In this document: one piece after another, positions 1 through 9,182 of the stretch
How positions within the stretch are numbered: position 1 is the stretch's first letter
Layout of the letters: each line of letters begins with the position of its first letter
DNA from: Cellulomonas gilvus ATCC 13127
Lineage (GTDB): Bacteria; Actinomycetota; Actinomycetes; Actinomycetales; Cellulomonadaceae
DNA: 64,000 nucleotides
Direction: 5' to 3'
Assembly: GCF_000218545.1 (NCBI RefSeq)
Contig: NC_015671.1
Location: forward strand, 2,418,001 to 2,482,000
Position numbers and translations under genes: made by a program
The notes under the pieces: model-generated
What the model saw: the letters and a program-made list of their open reading frames with translations, nothing else
The model's database searches: none
Told to the model about the DNA's origin: nothing

Positions 1-1300
1 CGCGATCGGCATCGCGTCCGCGCTCCTCGCCGCGATGACGCTGCTGCCGGCGCTCCTGCTGATCGGCGGGCGGCGCTCGCGGTTCTACTTCTGGCCGCGC
101 GTGCCCCGTCCGGCCGCCGCGGCGACCGAGGGTTCCACGCACGGCTCGCACGCCGCCGCGGTGCCGGACCCGGCCGAGGCCACCGGGCTGTGGGGGCGGC
201 TCGCGCGGTGGGTGGCCCGCCGCGCGCGTGCGGTGTGGGTGGTCACGGCCGTGGTCCTGCTGGGCTTCGCGGCGTTCCTGCCCACGTTCCAGGCCTCGGG
301 CACCAGCGAGACCGACGTGTTCCGCACACCCGTCGACTCGGTCGCGGGCGAGGAGGTGCTCGCGGCCCACTTCCCCGCGGGCGCGGTCCAGCCCGTCACC
401 GTCGTCGTGCCGCAGGCGGACGCGTCCGCGGCGCAGGAGGCCGCCGAGGGCGTCGACGGCGTCGACTCCGTGCGCGTGTTCACGGGTGCACCGGCGGGCG
501 CGCCCGGCGCAGACGACGCACCGCCGGTCGTCGTGGACGGCACGGTGCGGCTCGACGTCACGACGAGCGCGCCGTCGGACTCGGTCGCGGCCCAGGACGT
601 GGTCCGCGACGTCCGCACCGCGGTGCACGCGGTCGCACCCGACGCGCTCGTCGGCGGCCCCGCGGCCGAGCAGGTGGACACGATCGACGCCGCGCAGCGG
701 GACCTGCGCGTGATCGTCCCGCTGGTGCTCCTGGTCATCATGGTGATCCTCATGCTGCTGCTGCGGTCCGTGCTCGCGGCCGTGGTGCTGCTGGTGGCCA
801 ACGTGCTCTCGTTCGCCGCGACGCTGGGCGTCGCCGCGATCCTGTTCGACGGGCCGTTCGGGTTCCCGGGCTCCGACCCGACCGTGCCGCTGTTCGCGTT
901 CGTCTTCCTGGTCGCGCTCGGCGTCGACTACTCGATCTTCCTCATGACGCGCGTGCGGGAGGAGTCGCTGCAGGTCGGCACGCGGCGCGGCGTGGTGCGC
1001 GGGCTCGCGGTCACGGGTGGCGTGATCACGTCCGCGGGCATCGTGCTCGCAACCACGTTCGCGGCGCTCGCGGTGATCCCGCTGCTGTTCCTGGTGCAGC
1101 TCGCGTTCCTGGTGGCGTTCGGCGTGCTGCTCGACACGTTCGTCGTGCGCAGCCTGCTGGTCCCGGCCGTGGTGCACGACCTGGGCGACCGGGCCTGGTG
1201 GCCGTCACGCGTGGGCGACCGCGCGGGGACGGCACACCAGCCCGCGCACGCGGGTGCCGCGTCCGGTCCCTCGTCGGGCGGCACCGCCGGCGGCGAGTGA
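1..1300 (+). CDS. MMPL/RND-family transporter, C-terminal part
   Basis: The reading frame is open from the first base of the window, so the N-terminal half lies outside. The visible part holds a transmembrane helix, a hydrophilic extracytoplasmic domain of about 160 residues, and a second block of four or five hydrophobic helices with the segment VALGVDYSIFLMTRVREE. That segment is typical of the MMPL family, whose members export lipids or other hydrophobic molecules using the proton gradient. The C-terminal tail is short and rich in Ala, Gly and His. The substrate cannot be told from sequence. The stop codon lies 10 bases before the topoisomerase start, so the two genes may be cotranscribed. 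Confidence 0.9.
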   Translation, partial: AIGIASALLAAMTLLPALLLIGGRRSRFYFWPRVPRPAAAATEGSTHGSHAAAVPDPAEATGLWGRLARWVARRARAVWVVTAVVLLGFAAFLPTFQASGTSETDVFRTPVDSVAGEEVLAAHFPAGAVQPVTVVVPQADASAAQEAAEGVDGVDSVRVFTGAPAGAPGADDAPPVVVDGTVRLDVTTSAPSDSVAAQDVVRDVRTAVHAVAPDALVGGPAAEQVDTIDAAQRDLRVIVPLVLLVIMVILMLLLRSVLAAVVLLVANVLSFAATLGVAAILFDGPFGFPGSDPTVPLFAFVFLVALGVDYSIFLMTRVREESLQVGTRRGVVRGLAVTGGVITSAGIVLATTFAALAVIPLLFLVQLAFLVAFGVLLDTFVVRSLLVPAVVHDLGDRAWWPSRVGDRAGTAHQPAHAGAASGPSSGGTAGGE

Positions 1301-1310
1301 GACTGCGCGC

Positions 1311-2306
1311 ATGGTGCGACTGCGTCGCGTCCGCGTGGACGCCCCGGGCTGGACGCGACGCCGTGCGGGCTCCGGGTTCGTCTACCTGGACCTGGAGCGC
1401 GTCCGGATCACGGACGACGAGCACCTGACGCGCATCACGTCGCTGGCCATCCCGCCCGCGTGGCGTGAGGTGTGGATCTGCCCGCTGCCCAACGGGCACA
1501 TCCAGGCCGCGGGGCTCGACGACGCGCGCCGTCGTCAGTACCTGTACCACCAGCAGTGGCGGGCGCGCCGCGACCGGCTGAAGCACGACCACGTGCTCGA
1601 CGTCGGGGCGCGCCTGCCCGCCGCACGCCGGCGCGTGCGCCGCGACCTGGCGCTCGAGGGCTTCCCCCGGGACAAGGCGCTCGCGCTCGCGTTCCGGCTG
1701 CTCGACCTCGCGTACCTGCGCGTGGGCGGCGAGGGGTACGCGCTGCGGCACGGCTCCTACGGCCTGGCCACGCTGCTGCGCGAGCACGTGGAGGTCCTGG
1801 CCCCCGAGACGCCCGACGACCCAGGCCGCGTGCACCTGCGGTTCCCCGCGAAGTCCGGGCAGGTCCGGGACACCGTGGTCGAGGACGACGACGTGGCGCG
1901 GCTGGTCCGCACGCTCGTCCGCCGCCGCGACGACGGCCCCGAGCTGCTCGCGTGGCAGGACGACGCGGGCTGGCACGACGTGACGAGCGCGGACGTGGCC
2001 GCGTACGTCAAGGCGCGGCTCGGCGACGACGCGACGCCCAAGGACTTCCGCACGTGGCACGCCACCGTCATGGCGGCACGCGCGCTGGCCGCCGCGGGTC
2101 CCGCACCCGCCTCGCAGCGCGCCCGGCGCCAGGTGGTCACGCAGGTGGTCAAGGACGTGGCCGAGGAGCTCGGCAACACGCCCGCGGTGTGCCGCGCGTC
2201 CTACATCGACCCGCGCGTGATCGACCTGTGGGAGCGCGGCGAGACCATCCGTGCCACGCGCTCGCGCGCGGTGGCCGAGCGCGAGACCCTCGCGCTCCTG
2301 CGCTGA
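1311..2306 (+). CDS. DNA topoisomerase IB
   Basis: Relaxes supercoiled DNA through a transient 3'-phosphotyrosine link, without ATP. The 331-residue protein matches the small poxvirus-like bacterial type IB enzymes. Visible motifs are RVGGEGYALRHGSYGLATL (core Arg region), FPAKSGQ (catalytic Lys loop), PKDFRTWHATV (second Arg region) and CRASYIDP, whose Tyr at about residue 298 is the likely nucleophile. The ATG at 1311 gives the usual family length; an ATG further upstream would add a proline-rich extension with no family match. It follows the MMPL gene after 10 bases. Confidence 0.93.
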   Translation: MVRLRRVRVDAPGWTRRRAGSGFVYLDLERVRITDDEHLTRITSLAIPPAWREVWICPLPNGHIQAAGLDDARRRQYLYHQQWRARRDRLKHDHVLDVGARLPAARRRVRRDLALEGFPRDKALALAFRLLDLAYLRVGGEGYALRHGSYGLATLLREHVEVLAPETPDDPGRVHLRFPAKSGQVRDTVVEDDDVARLVRTLVRRRDDGPELLAWQDDAGWHDVTSADVAAYVKARLGDDATPKDFRTWHATVMAARALAAAGPAPASQRARRQVVTQVVKDVAEELGNTPAVCRASYIDPRVIDLWERGETIRATRSRAVAERETLALLR

Positions 2307-2365
2307 CCTCGGCGCCGGGCCGTGCCGGGGTGCGGCGTGCGACGCGCGCCCGCAGACTGGCCCGG

Positions 2366-4018
2366 ATGACCATCGACGAGGACCTCGCCCCCCAGCCCGT
2401 CGCCGCCACGCTCCCGGGCCTCGTGCCGGGCACCGGCGACGACGGCCTCCCCCGCCCGGACGCGCCCCTGGCCGTGGTCACCGGCGTGACCGGCTACGTG
2501 GGCGGACGCCTGGTGCCGGAGCTGCTCGCCGCGGGCTACCGCGTGCGCGCGCTCGCCCGCAACCCCGACCGGCTGCGCAGCAGGCCGTGGTTCGACCAGG
2601 TCGACGTGGTGCGCGCGGACGCGTCCGACCCCGAGCAGATCGAGCCCGCGCTGCGCGACGCGCACGTCGCGTACTACCTGATCCACGCGCTGGGCACCGG
2701 CAGCAGCTTCGCCGACCGCGACCGTCGCACCGCGACGACGTTCGCACGCGCCGCACGCGCCGCCGACGTGGGCCGCATCGTCTACCTGGGCGGTCTGACG
2801 CCCGAGGACGAGGAGCTCTCGCCCCACCTGGCCTCGCGGGCCGAGGTGGGCCAGATCCTGCTCGACAGCGGCGTCCCGACGACCGTGCTGCGCGCCGCGG
2901 TGATCCTGGGCTCGGGTTCCGCATCGTTCGAGATGATGCGCTACCTCACCGAGCGGCTGCCCGCGATGACCGTGCCGCGCTGGGTGGACAACCGCATCCA
3001 GCCGATCGCGGTGCGCGACGTGCTGCGGTACCTGGTGGGCGCCGCCGCGATGCCGCCCGACGTCAACCGCGCGTTCGACATCGGCGGGCCCGACGTCCTG
3101 ACGTACCGCGACATGATGCAGCGCTACGCGCACGTCGCGGGCCTGCCGCGGCGCGTGATCGTGGGCGTGGGCGTCCTGACGCCCCGGCTGTCCAGCCTGT
3201 GGGTCTCGCTCGTCACGCCCGTCCCCGGCGGGCTCGCGCGCCCGCTGGTCGAGTCGCTGGTGCACGAGGTGGTGTGCACCGAGCACGACATCGCCGCGCA
3301 CGTGCCCGACCCCCCGGGAGGCCTTGTCGGGTTCGAGCGCGCGGTGCTGCTCGCGCTGCACCGCGTGCAGGAGGCCGCGGTGACGACGCGCTGGTCGTCC
3401 GCGTCGGTGGCCGGTGCGCCCTCGGACCCGCTGCCGTCCGACCCGGACTGGGCCGGCGGGTCGCTGTACGTCGACGAGCGGCGGGTCCAGGTCGACGCCT
3501 CGCCCGCCGCGCTGTGGCGCGTGATCGAGGCCGTCGGCGGTGAGCGCGGCTGGTACTCGTGGGCCCTCGCGTGGCGGGTCCGCGGGCTCGTCGACCGCGT
3601 CGTCGGCGGTCCCGGCCTGCGGCGTGGGCGGCGCGACCCGGGGCGGCTCCTGGTGGACGACACCGTCGACTTCTGGCGCGTCGAGGCGCTCGAGCCGGGG
3701 CGCCTGCTGCGCCTGCGTGCCGAGATGCGCCTGCCGGGCCTGGCGTGGCTCGAGCTCCGGGTCGAGCCCGAGCAGGGCGCCGCACCGCTCACGGACGCCG
3801 ACTGGACCCGCGCACCCGTGGTGTTCTCCCAGCGCGCGCTGTTCCACCCGCGGGGCCTCGCCGGGCAGGTGTACTGGTGGTCGGTCGCACCGTTCCACGG
3901 AGTCGTGTTCGGCGGCATGCAGCGCAACATCGCCCGGGCCGCAGAGCGTGCCGACCGCGCGATGATCCGCCGCACGCCGACGTCGCCCGTGCCGCCGAAG
4001 CCCCAGGCGGACGACTGA
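2366..4018 (+). CDS. SDR-family oxidoreductase with C-terminal DUF2867 domain
   Basis: A 550-residue two-domain protein. Residues about 30-320 form an NmrA-like Rossmann domain with the nucleotide-binding motif TGVTGYVGG. Residues about 360-530 resemble DUF2867, a START-like fold, with the segment GWYSWALAWRVRGLVDRVVGGPGLRRGRR. The family is common in actinobacteria and its substrate is unknown; NAD(P) binding is the only safe inference. ATG 2366 was chosen because a CAGACT box sits 7 nt upstream, fitting a leaderless start, and because the domain begins soon after. No terminator is seen in the 49 bases before the convergent gene. Confidence 0.88.
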   Translation: MTIDEDLAPQPVAATLPGLVPGTGDDGLPRPDAPLAVVTGVTGYVGGRLVPELLAAGYRVRALARNPDRLRSRPWFDQVDVVRADASDPEQIEPALRDAHVAYYLIHALGTGSSFADRDRRTATTFARAARAADVGRIVYLGGLTPEDEELSPHLASRAEVGQILLDSGVPTTVLRAAVILGSGSASFEMMRYLTERLPAMTVPRWVDNRIQPIAVRDVLRYLVGAAAMPPDVNRAFDIGGPDVLTYRDMMQRYAHVAGLPRRVIVGVGVLTPRLSSLWVSLVTPVPGGLARPLVESLVHEVVCTEHDIAAHVPDPPGGLVGFERAVLLALHRVQEAAVTTRWSSASVAGAPSDPLPSDPDWAGGSLYVDERRVQVDASPAALWRVIEAVGGERGWYSWALAWRVRGLVDRVVGGPGLRRGRRDPGRLLVDDTVDFWRVEALEPGRLLRLRAEMRLPGLAWLELRVEPEQGAAPLTDADWTRAPVVFSQRALFHPRGLAGQVYWWSVAPFHGVVFGGMQRNIARAAERADRAMIRRTPTSPVPPKPQADD

Positions 4019-4067
4019 CGAGACGACTGACGGCTGGCACGTGACGACGGTGCCCGCGCGCTCGGCG

Positions 4068-4541
4068 TCAGCCGCGCCGCCACCACCGGCGGGCAGGCCG
4101 GTGCGCGACGAGCGTGCCGATCAGCAGCGCGCCCGGCTCGAGGCTCTCCTCGTCGGGCGCCACGGCCGAGGCCAGCACCACGTACGGGCCGTTGCGCAGC
4201 GCGACCGCGGCCCACGCGCTGTCCACGCCGTGCCACCGGGCGGTCGCGGGCCCGGTGAACCCGAGCGCGGGATCGTCCGACGTGCCGACGGCGGCCGACG
4301 CGCCGGGCTCGTCCGACGTGCCGACGGTGGCCGCCGCGCCCCGGTCCCGCGCGAACGCGAGCACGACCGCGCGCGCGTCGGGGCCGCCGTCGTCCTGCCG
4401 CCGGTGCACCGAGACGTCGACGCGCACGTCGAGCCCGTCGCACCGCAGCCGGTACCGATGGCCCTCGACCCCGGTCGCCGCCCAGCCCTCGGGCACGCTC
4501 AGCCGGAACACGCCCGAGCGCTCGAGCACGTGCCCGCTCAT
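4068..4541 (-). CDS. conserved hypothetical protein paired with thioesterase
   Basis: A 157-residue soluble protein of unknown function with no signal peptide or membrane helix. Its ATG overlaps the stop of the upstream thioesterase gene by four bases (ATGA), so the two are translationally coupled. Residues about 72-95 contain a short internal duplication, VGTSDEPGASA then VGTSDDPAL, produced by a 24-bp near-repeat spaced 36 bp apart. The rest has beta-strand-like alternation (YRLRCDGLDVRVDVSVHRR). I recognise no family. The tail ends in RRWWRRG. Confidence 0.72.
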   Translation of the reverse strand: MSGHVLERSGVFRLSVPEGWAATGVEGHRYRLRCDGLDVRVDVSVHRRQDDGGPDARAVVLAFARDRGAAATVGTSDEPGASAAVGTSDDPALGFTGPATARWHGVDSAWAAVALRNGPYVVLASAVAPDEESLEPGALLIGTLVAHRPARRWWRRG

Positions 4542-5038
4542 CGGGTGCCGCGCCGGCGGATCGTCACGGGCTCCTCGAGCAGGGGCTCCCACGCGGCGCG
4601 CGCCACGGCGTCCAGGCGGGTGGGAGTCCCGGTGCGGGAGTCGACGAGCACGAGAGTCGTGACCGCCCGCGCGTACACGACCGATGCCGGGTCCGCCGCG
4701 GGCAGGTCCCGCACCTGGTAGCACACGTCCAGGCTCGCGCCGCCCAGGTGCCCGATCCACATCTCCACGACCACCGGCGCGCGCCGGTAGCCCAACGGGC
4801 GGACGTACTGGATCTCCTGGTGCGCGACGAACGTCGAGACCAGCGTCCCGGGGCCGGCGTCCAGCACCGCCGACGGCCACGCGGGCGCGGGCCGCGTGCC
4901 GTCGTCACCCGCAGGGTGCTGCCAGAACGCCTCGATGCGCGCCTCCTCGAGCAGCCGCAGCATCTCGACGTTGTTGACGTGCGCGTATGCGTCCATGTCC
5001 GACCAGCGCAGCTGGACGGGCACCTCGAGCCGGGCCAT
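4538..5038 (-). CDS. acyl-CoA thioesterase, hotdog fold (4HBT-like)
   Basis: A 166-residue single-domain protein with the N-terminal motif LRWSDMDAYAHVNNVEMLRLLEEAR, the signature of 4-hydroxybenzoyl-CoA/YbgC-type thioesterases, in which the Asp of WSDMD is catalytic. It should hydrolyse an acyl-CoA in the cytoplasm; the chain type is not predictable. The ATG at 5038 starts directly at the domain. The stop overlaps the next gene by four bases. It lies downstream of ettA but is separated from it by a strong hairpin. Confidence 0.9.
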   Translation of the reverse strand: MARLEVPVQLRWSDMDAYAHVNNVEMLRLLEEARIEAFWQHPAGDDGTRPAPAWPSAVLDAGPGTLVSTFVAHQEIQYVRPLGYRRAPVVVEMWIGHLGGASLDVCYQVRDLPAADPASVVYARAVTTLVLVDSRTGTPTRLDAVARAAWEPLLEEPVTIRRRGTR

Positions 5039-5076
5039 GGGTCTCCGTTCCGGGGCCGGGCTGCCCGGCCGACGAC

Positions 5077-5113
5077 CGTCGGCCCTCCCTCGCGAACGCG
5101 GGGAGGGCCGACG
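5077..5113 (-). terminator. intrinsic-type hairpin after ettA
   Basis: A 13-bp perfect inverted repeat (arm CGTCGGCCCTCCC at 5077-5089, pairing with 5101-5113) with an 11-nt loop, starting 10 bases beyond the ettA stop. There is no U-tract, as is usual in very GC-rich actinobacteria. Confidence 0.8.
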
Positions 5114-5122
5114 GGTGCCGCA

Positions 5123-6805
<1,683 letters not shown>

Positions 6806-6928
6806 TGGCTCGGTTCTCCGCCTCGGGTGCTCGGGTGGGGATCGCGCGGATCACGCGATCGGCGACCGCCGACGACGCCGGCCGCGCACGTGCGGCAGCG
6901 GCCGGTCGTCGTCGGATCGCGATGCACC

Positions 6929-6934
6929 AGCCTA
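6929..6934 (-). promoter_or_regulatory. candidate -10 box of ettA
   Basis: TAGGCT on the minus strand, in the gap between the single-stranded DNA-binding gene and ettA, would give a leader of roughly 115 nt. The leader contains an inverted repeat GATCGCG/CGCGATC near 6840-6860. The -35 element is not obvious. Confidence 0.4.
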
Positions 6935-6939
6935 GACGC

Positions 6940-7548
6940 TCAGGCGCCGGCCGCAGCCAGGGAGGGCCGCCGTCCCCTGGCCGCCTTCCCGCCGTCGGTG
7001 CCGACCTCCGGCTCCCCGGTGTCGTCGCCCAGCACGTGGCCGCCGTCGACGAGCTCGTCGTCCGGCGGCTCCTCGGACGCGTCCCCGAGCGCGGAGCCGG
7101 CCTCGGTCAGCGCCGTGACGTCGATCGGACCGCGCTCGTGGCGCACCTCGTCGGGCGCCTGCGCGGCCGCGCCGGACAGCGTCCTCTGGAACTGCCCGAC
7201 GGTGCCGTAGCTCAGGTCCAGGCCGATCGCGGTGGCCTCGAGGACGAGCGTCGTGCGGACCGCACCGTGCTCGTCCTGCCACTCGCGCGTCGCCAGCCGG
7301 CCCTGGACCACCACGGGCACGCCCTTCTTGAGCGAGAGCCCCGCGTTGACCGCGAGCGTGCGCCACGCCTTGACCTGGAACCACTCGGTCTGCGAGTCCT
7401 GCCACGCGTTCGTCGCGCGGTTCCACCAGCGACGCGTGCTGCCGAGGCGGAACGTGGTGTACGCCGCCCGTCCGTCCTGGGCGGGCAGCGTCGTGACGTC
7501 GCTGCCCACCCATCCCGTGACCGTGAGGTCGAGGGTCCCGTTGCTCAT
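6940..7548 (-). CDS. ssb: single-stranded DNA-binding protein
   Basis: A 202-residue protein with an N-terminal OB fold (about residues 1-115): MSNGTLDLTVTGWVGSD, RLGSTRRWWNRATNAWQD, WFQVKAWRTLA and GVPVVVQGRLATREW are characteristic SSB strands. It binds ssDNA as an oligomer. The C-terminal half is acidic and disordered but ends in PSLAAAGA, lacking the DDDIPF-like tip by which replicative SSBs recruit partner proteins. It is therefore more likely an accessory paralogue than the essential copy that usually lies between rpsF and rpsR. The ATG at 7548 follows a GGGAGG ribosome-binding site. Confidence 0.9.
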   Translation of the reverse strand: MSNGTLDLTVTGWVGSDVTTLPAQDGRAAYTTFRLGSTRRWWNRATNAWQDSQTEWFQVKAWRTLAVNAGLSLKKGVPVVVQGRLATREWQDEHGAVRTTLVLEATAIGLDLSYGTVGQFQRTLSGAAAQAPDEVRHERGPIDVTALTEAGSALGDASEEPPDDELVDGGHVLGDDTGEPEVGTDGGKAARGRRPSLAAAGA

Positions 7549-7700
7549 CGGTGCCTCCCTGCCAGGCGCCCCTGCCGTGGGGCGAGTGGCTCCGAGGGTG
7601 ACCGCGGCGGGGCGGCGCCGGTGGGCGCGCGTGCGGACCTGTGGACCGGCGCCCGGCGGCATCGACCTGGGGTCGGGTGGGGCCTCGCGCGCCGACCGCG

Positions 7701-9182
7701 TCAGGCCAGGGCGGCCTCGAGCAGACCGCGCACGCGCCGGTGCTCGGCCACCACCGCTGCCGCGGGTTCCACCAGATCGGTGCGCGCGACACCCTCGATC
7801 GCCGCGCGCCCCTCGTCGTGCACCCGCGTCGCGGCGCGGCGCGCGGCGCTGCGCCGCACCAGACCCGCCCCGACCGCGCACGCCGCCGCGGCCAGTGCCG
7901 CCACCACCGCGACCTGCACGTCGGCGCCGGTCCGGACGCCGTCCGGTCCGAGCATGCGGCCGACAGCGAGCCCGCCGACGACCAGCGCGACCAGGCCGAG
8001 CGCGACGGCGCACCAGCCGAGCACCGCGGCCGGCACCGACCGCCGGACGGTGACCGTGACCGCGCCGAGCGCATCCGCCAGGTGCGTCCCCAGCCGGGAC
8101 GCCGGCGCCACACGCGCCTCGACGTCGTCCACCCACGCGCGCGGCAGACCGCCCGTCGCGGTCGACAGCCACGACGCCCGCGCCAGCCGCACCGCGTCCG
8201 GGTGCACGGGCACGATGTGCGGCACCTGAGAGCGCCGCCGCCTGCCGCGCACCACGGCGGCGACCGCGTCGCTCACCGCGTCGAGCCCGGACGCCGCCGA
8301 CAGGGTCTCGACCAACGGGCCCGTCGCGAGCGCGGTCGGCGCCGGCTCACGCTCGGCGAGGCCCGCCGCCACCCGAGCGGTCGCGGTCTGCACCTCGGTC
8401 TCGGCCCGGCGCGCGGCCAGCGACCGGCCCGCGACCACGGACGCGAGCCCGGCGCGCAGCTCGGTGATGCCCTCACCCGTCGTCGCCGACGCTGTGCGCA
8501 CGGGGACGTCCGGCAGTCCGTCGGCCGCCAGCAGACGCGACACGTCGCGCGCGAGCGACGCGCGCTCGGCCGGGCGCACGGTGTCCACCTGGTTGAGCAC
8601 GACGAGCATCGACGTGTCCTGCCCCGCGAGGTGGCGCAGGTACCCGCTGTGCAGCGCATCGTCGGCGTACTTCTGCGGGTCGACCACCCAGACCAGCAGG
8701 TCGGCCTGCGGCAGCAGCGCGTCCACGACCTCGCGGTGCGCGGGCTCGACCGAGTCGTGGTCGGGCAGGTCCAGCAGCACCAGGCCGCGCAGCGCGGCCT
8801 CCGTCTCACCGTCCAGCAGGCTCTCGCGCTGGATGCGCCGCTGCGGGTCCACGCCGAGCCAGTCCAGCACCGCGTCGCCGTCGGTCCCCCACACGCACGC
8901 GGTGACCTGCGACGTCGTCGGGCGGCGCACGCCGACGTCCGCGAAGCTCAGGCCGCTGATCCGGTTGAACAGGCTCGACTTGCCCGAACCGGTGCCGCCG
9001 ACGAGTGCGACCACGGTGTGGTCGACGCCGAGCGCGATCCGCTCGCGCAGGCGCTCCACGGCGGCGCGGGCCTCGGCCACCGCGGCGGCGTCGAGCCGCT
9101 CGCCGCCCAGCTCGATCGCCTCCTCGAGCGCACCCACGCGCGCCTCGAGCGCGCGCGTCTCCTCACCGATCCGCACGCTCAT
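7701..9182 (-). CDS. dynamin-like/Era-type membrane GTPase (second of pair)
   Basis: A 493-residue GTPase with G1 motif GGTGSGKS at residues 62-69, G3-like LLDLPDHDSVE and G4 NQVD. Two hydrophobic helices follow at about residues 375-440 (VLGWCAVALGLVALVVGGLAVG and VQVAVVAALAAAACAVGAG), so it is membrane-anchored with a cytoplasmic N-terminal G domain. The architecture resembles actinobacterial YfjP-like or dynamin-like pairs thought to act on membranes. The ATG overlaps the stop of the partner GTPase by four bases, implying paired synthesis. Its exact role is unknown. Confidence 0.87.
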   Translation of the reverse strand: MSVRIGEETRALEARVGALEEAIELGGERLDAAAVAEARAAVERLRERIALGVDHTVVALVGGTGSGKSSLFNRISGLSFADVGVRRPTTSQVTACVWGTDGDAVLDWLGVDPQRRIQRESLLDGETEAALRGLVLLDLPDHDSVEPAHREVVDALLPQADLLVWVVDPQKYADDALHSGYLRHLAGQDTSMLVVLNQVDTVRPAERASLARDVSRLLAADGLPDVPVRTASATTGEGITELRAGLASVVAGRSLAARRAETEVQTATARVAAGLAEREPAPTALATGPLVETLSAASGLDAVSDAVAAVVRGRRRRSQVPHIVPVHPDAVRLARASWLSTATGGLPRAWVDDVEARVAPASRLGTHLADALGAVTVTVRRSVPAAVLGWCAVALGLVALVVGGLAVGRMLGPDGVRTGADVQVAVVAALAAAACAVGAGLVRRSAARRAATRVHDEGRAAIEGVARTDLVEPAAAVVAEHRRVRGLLEAALA

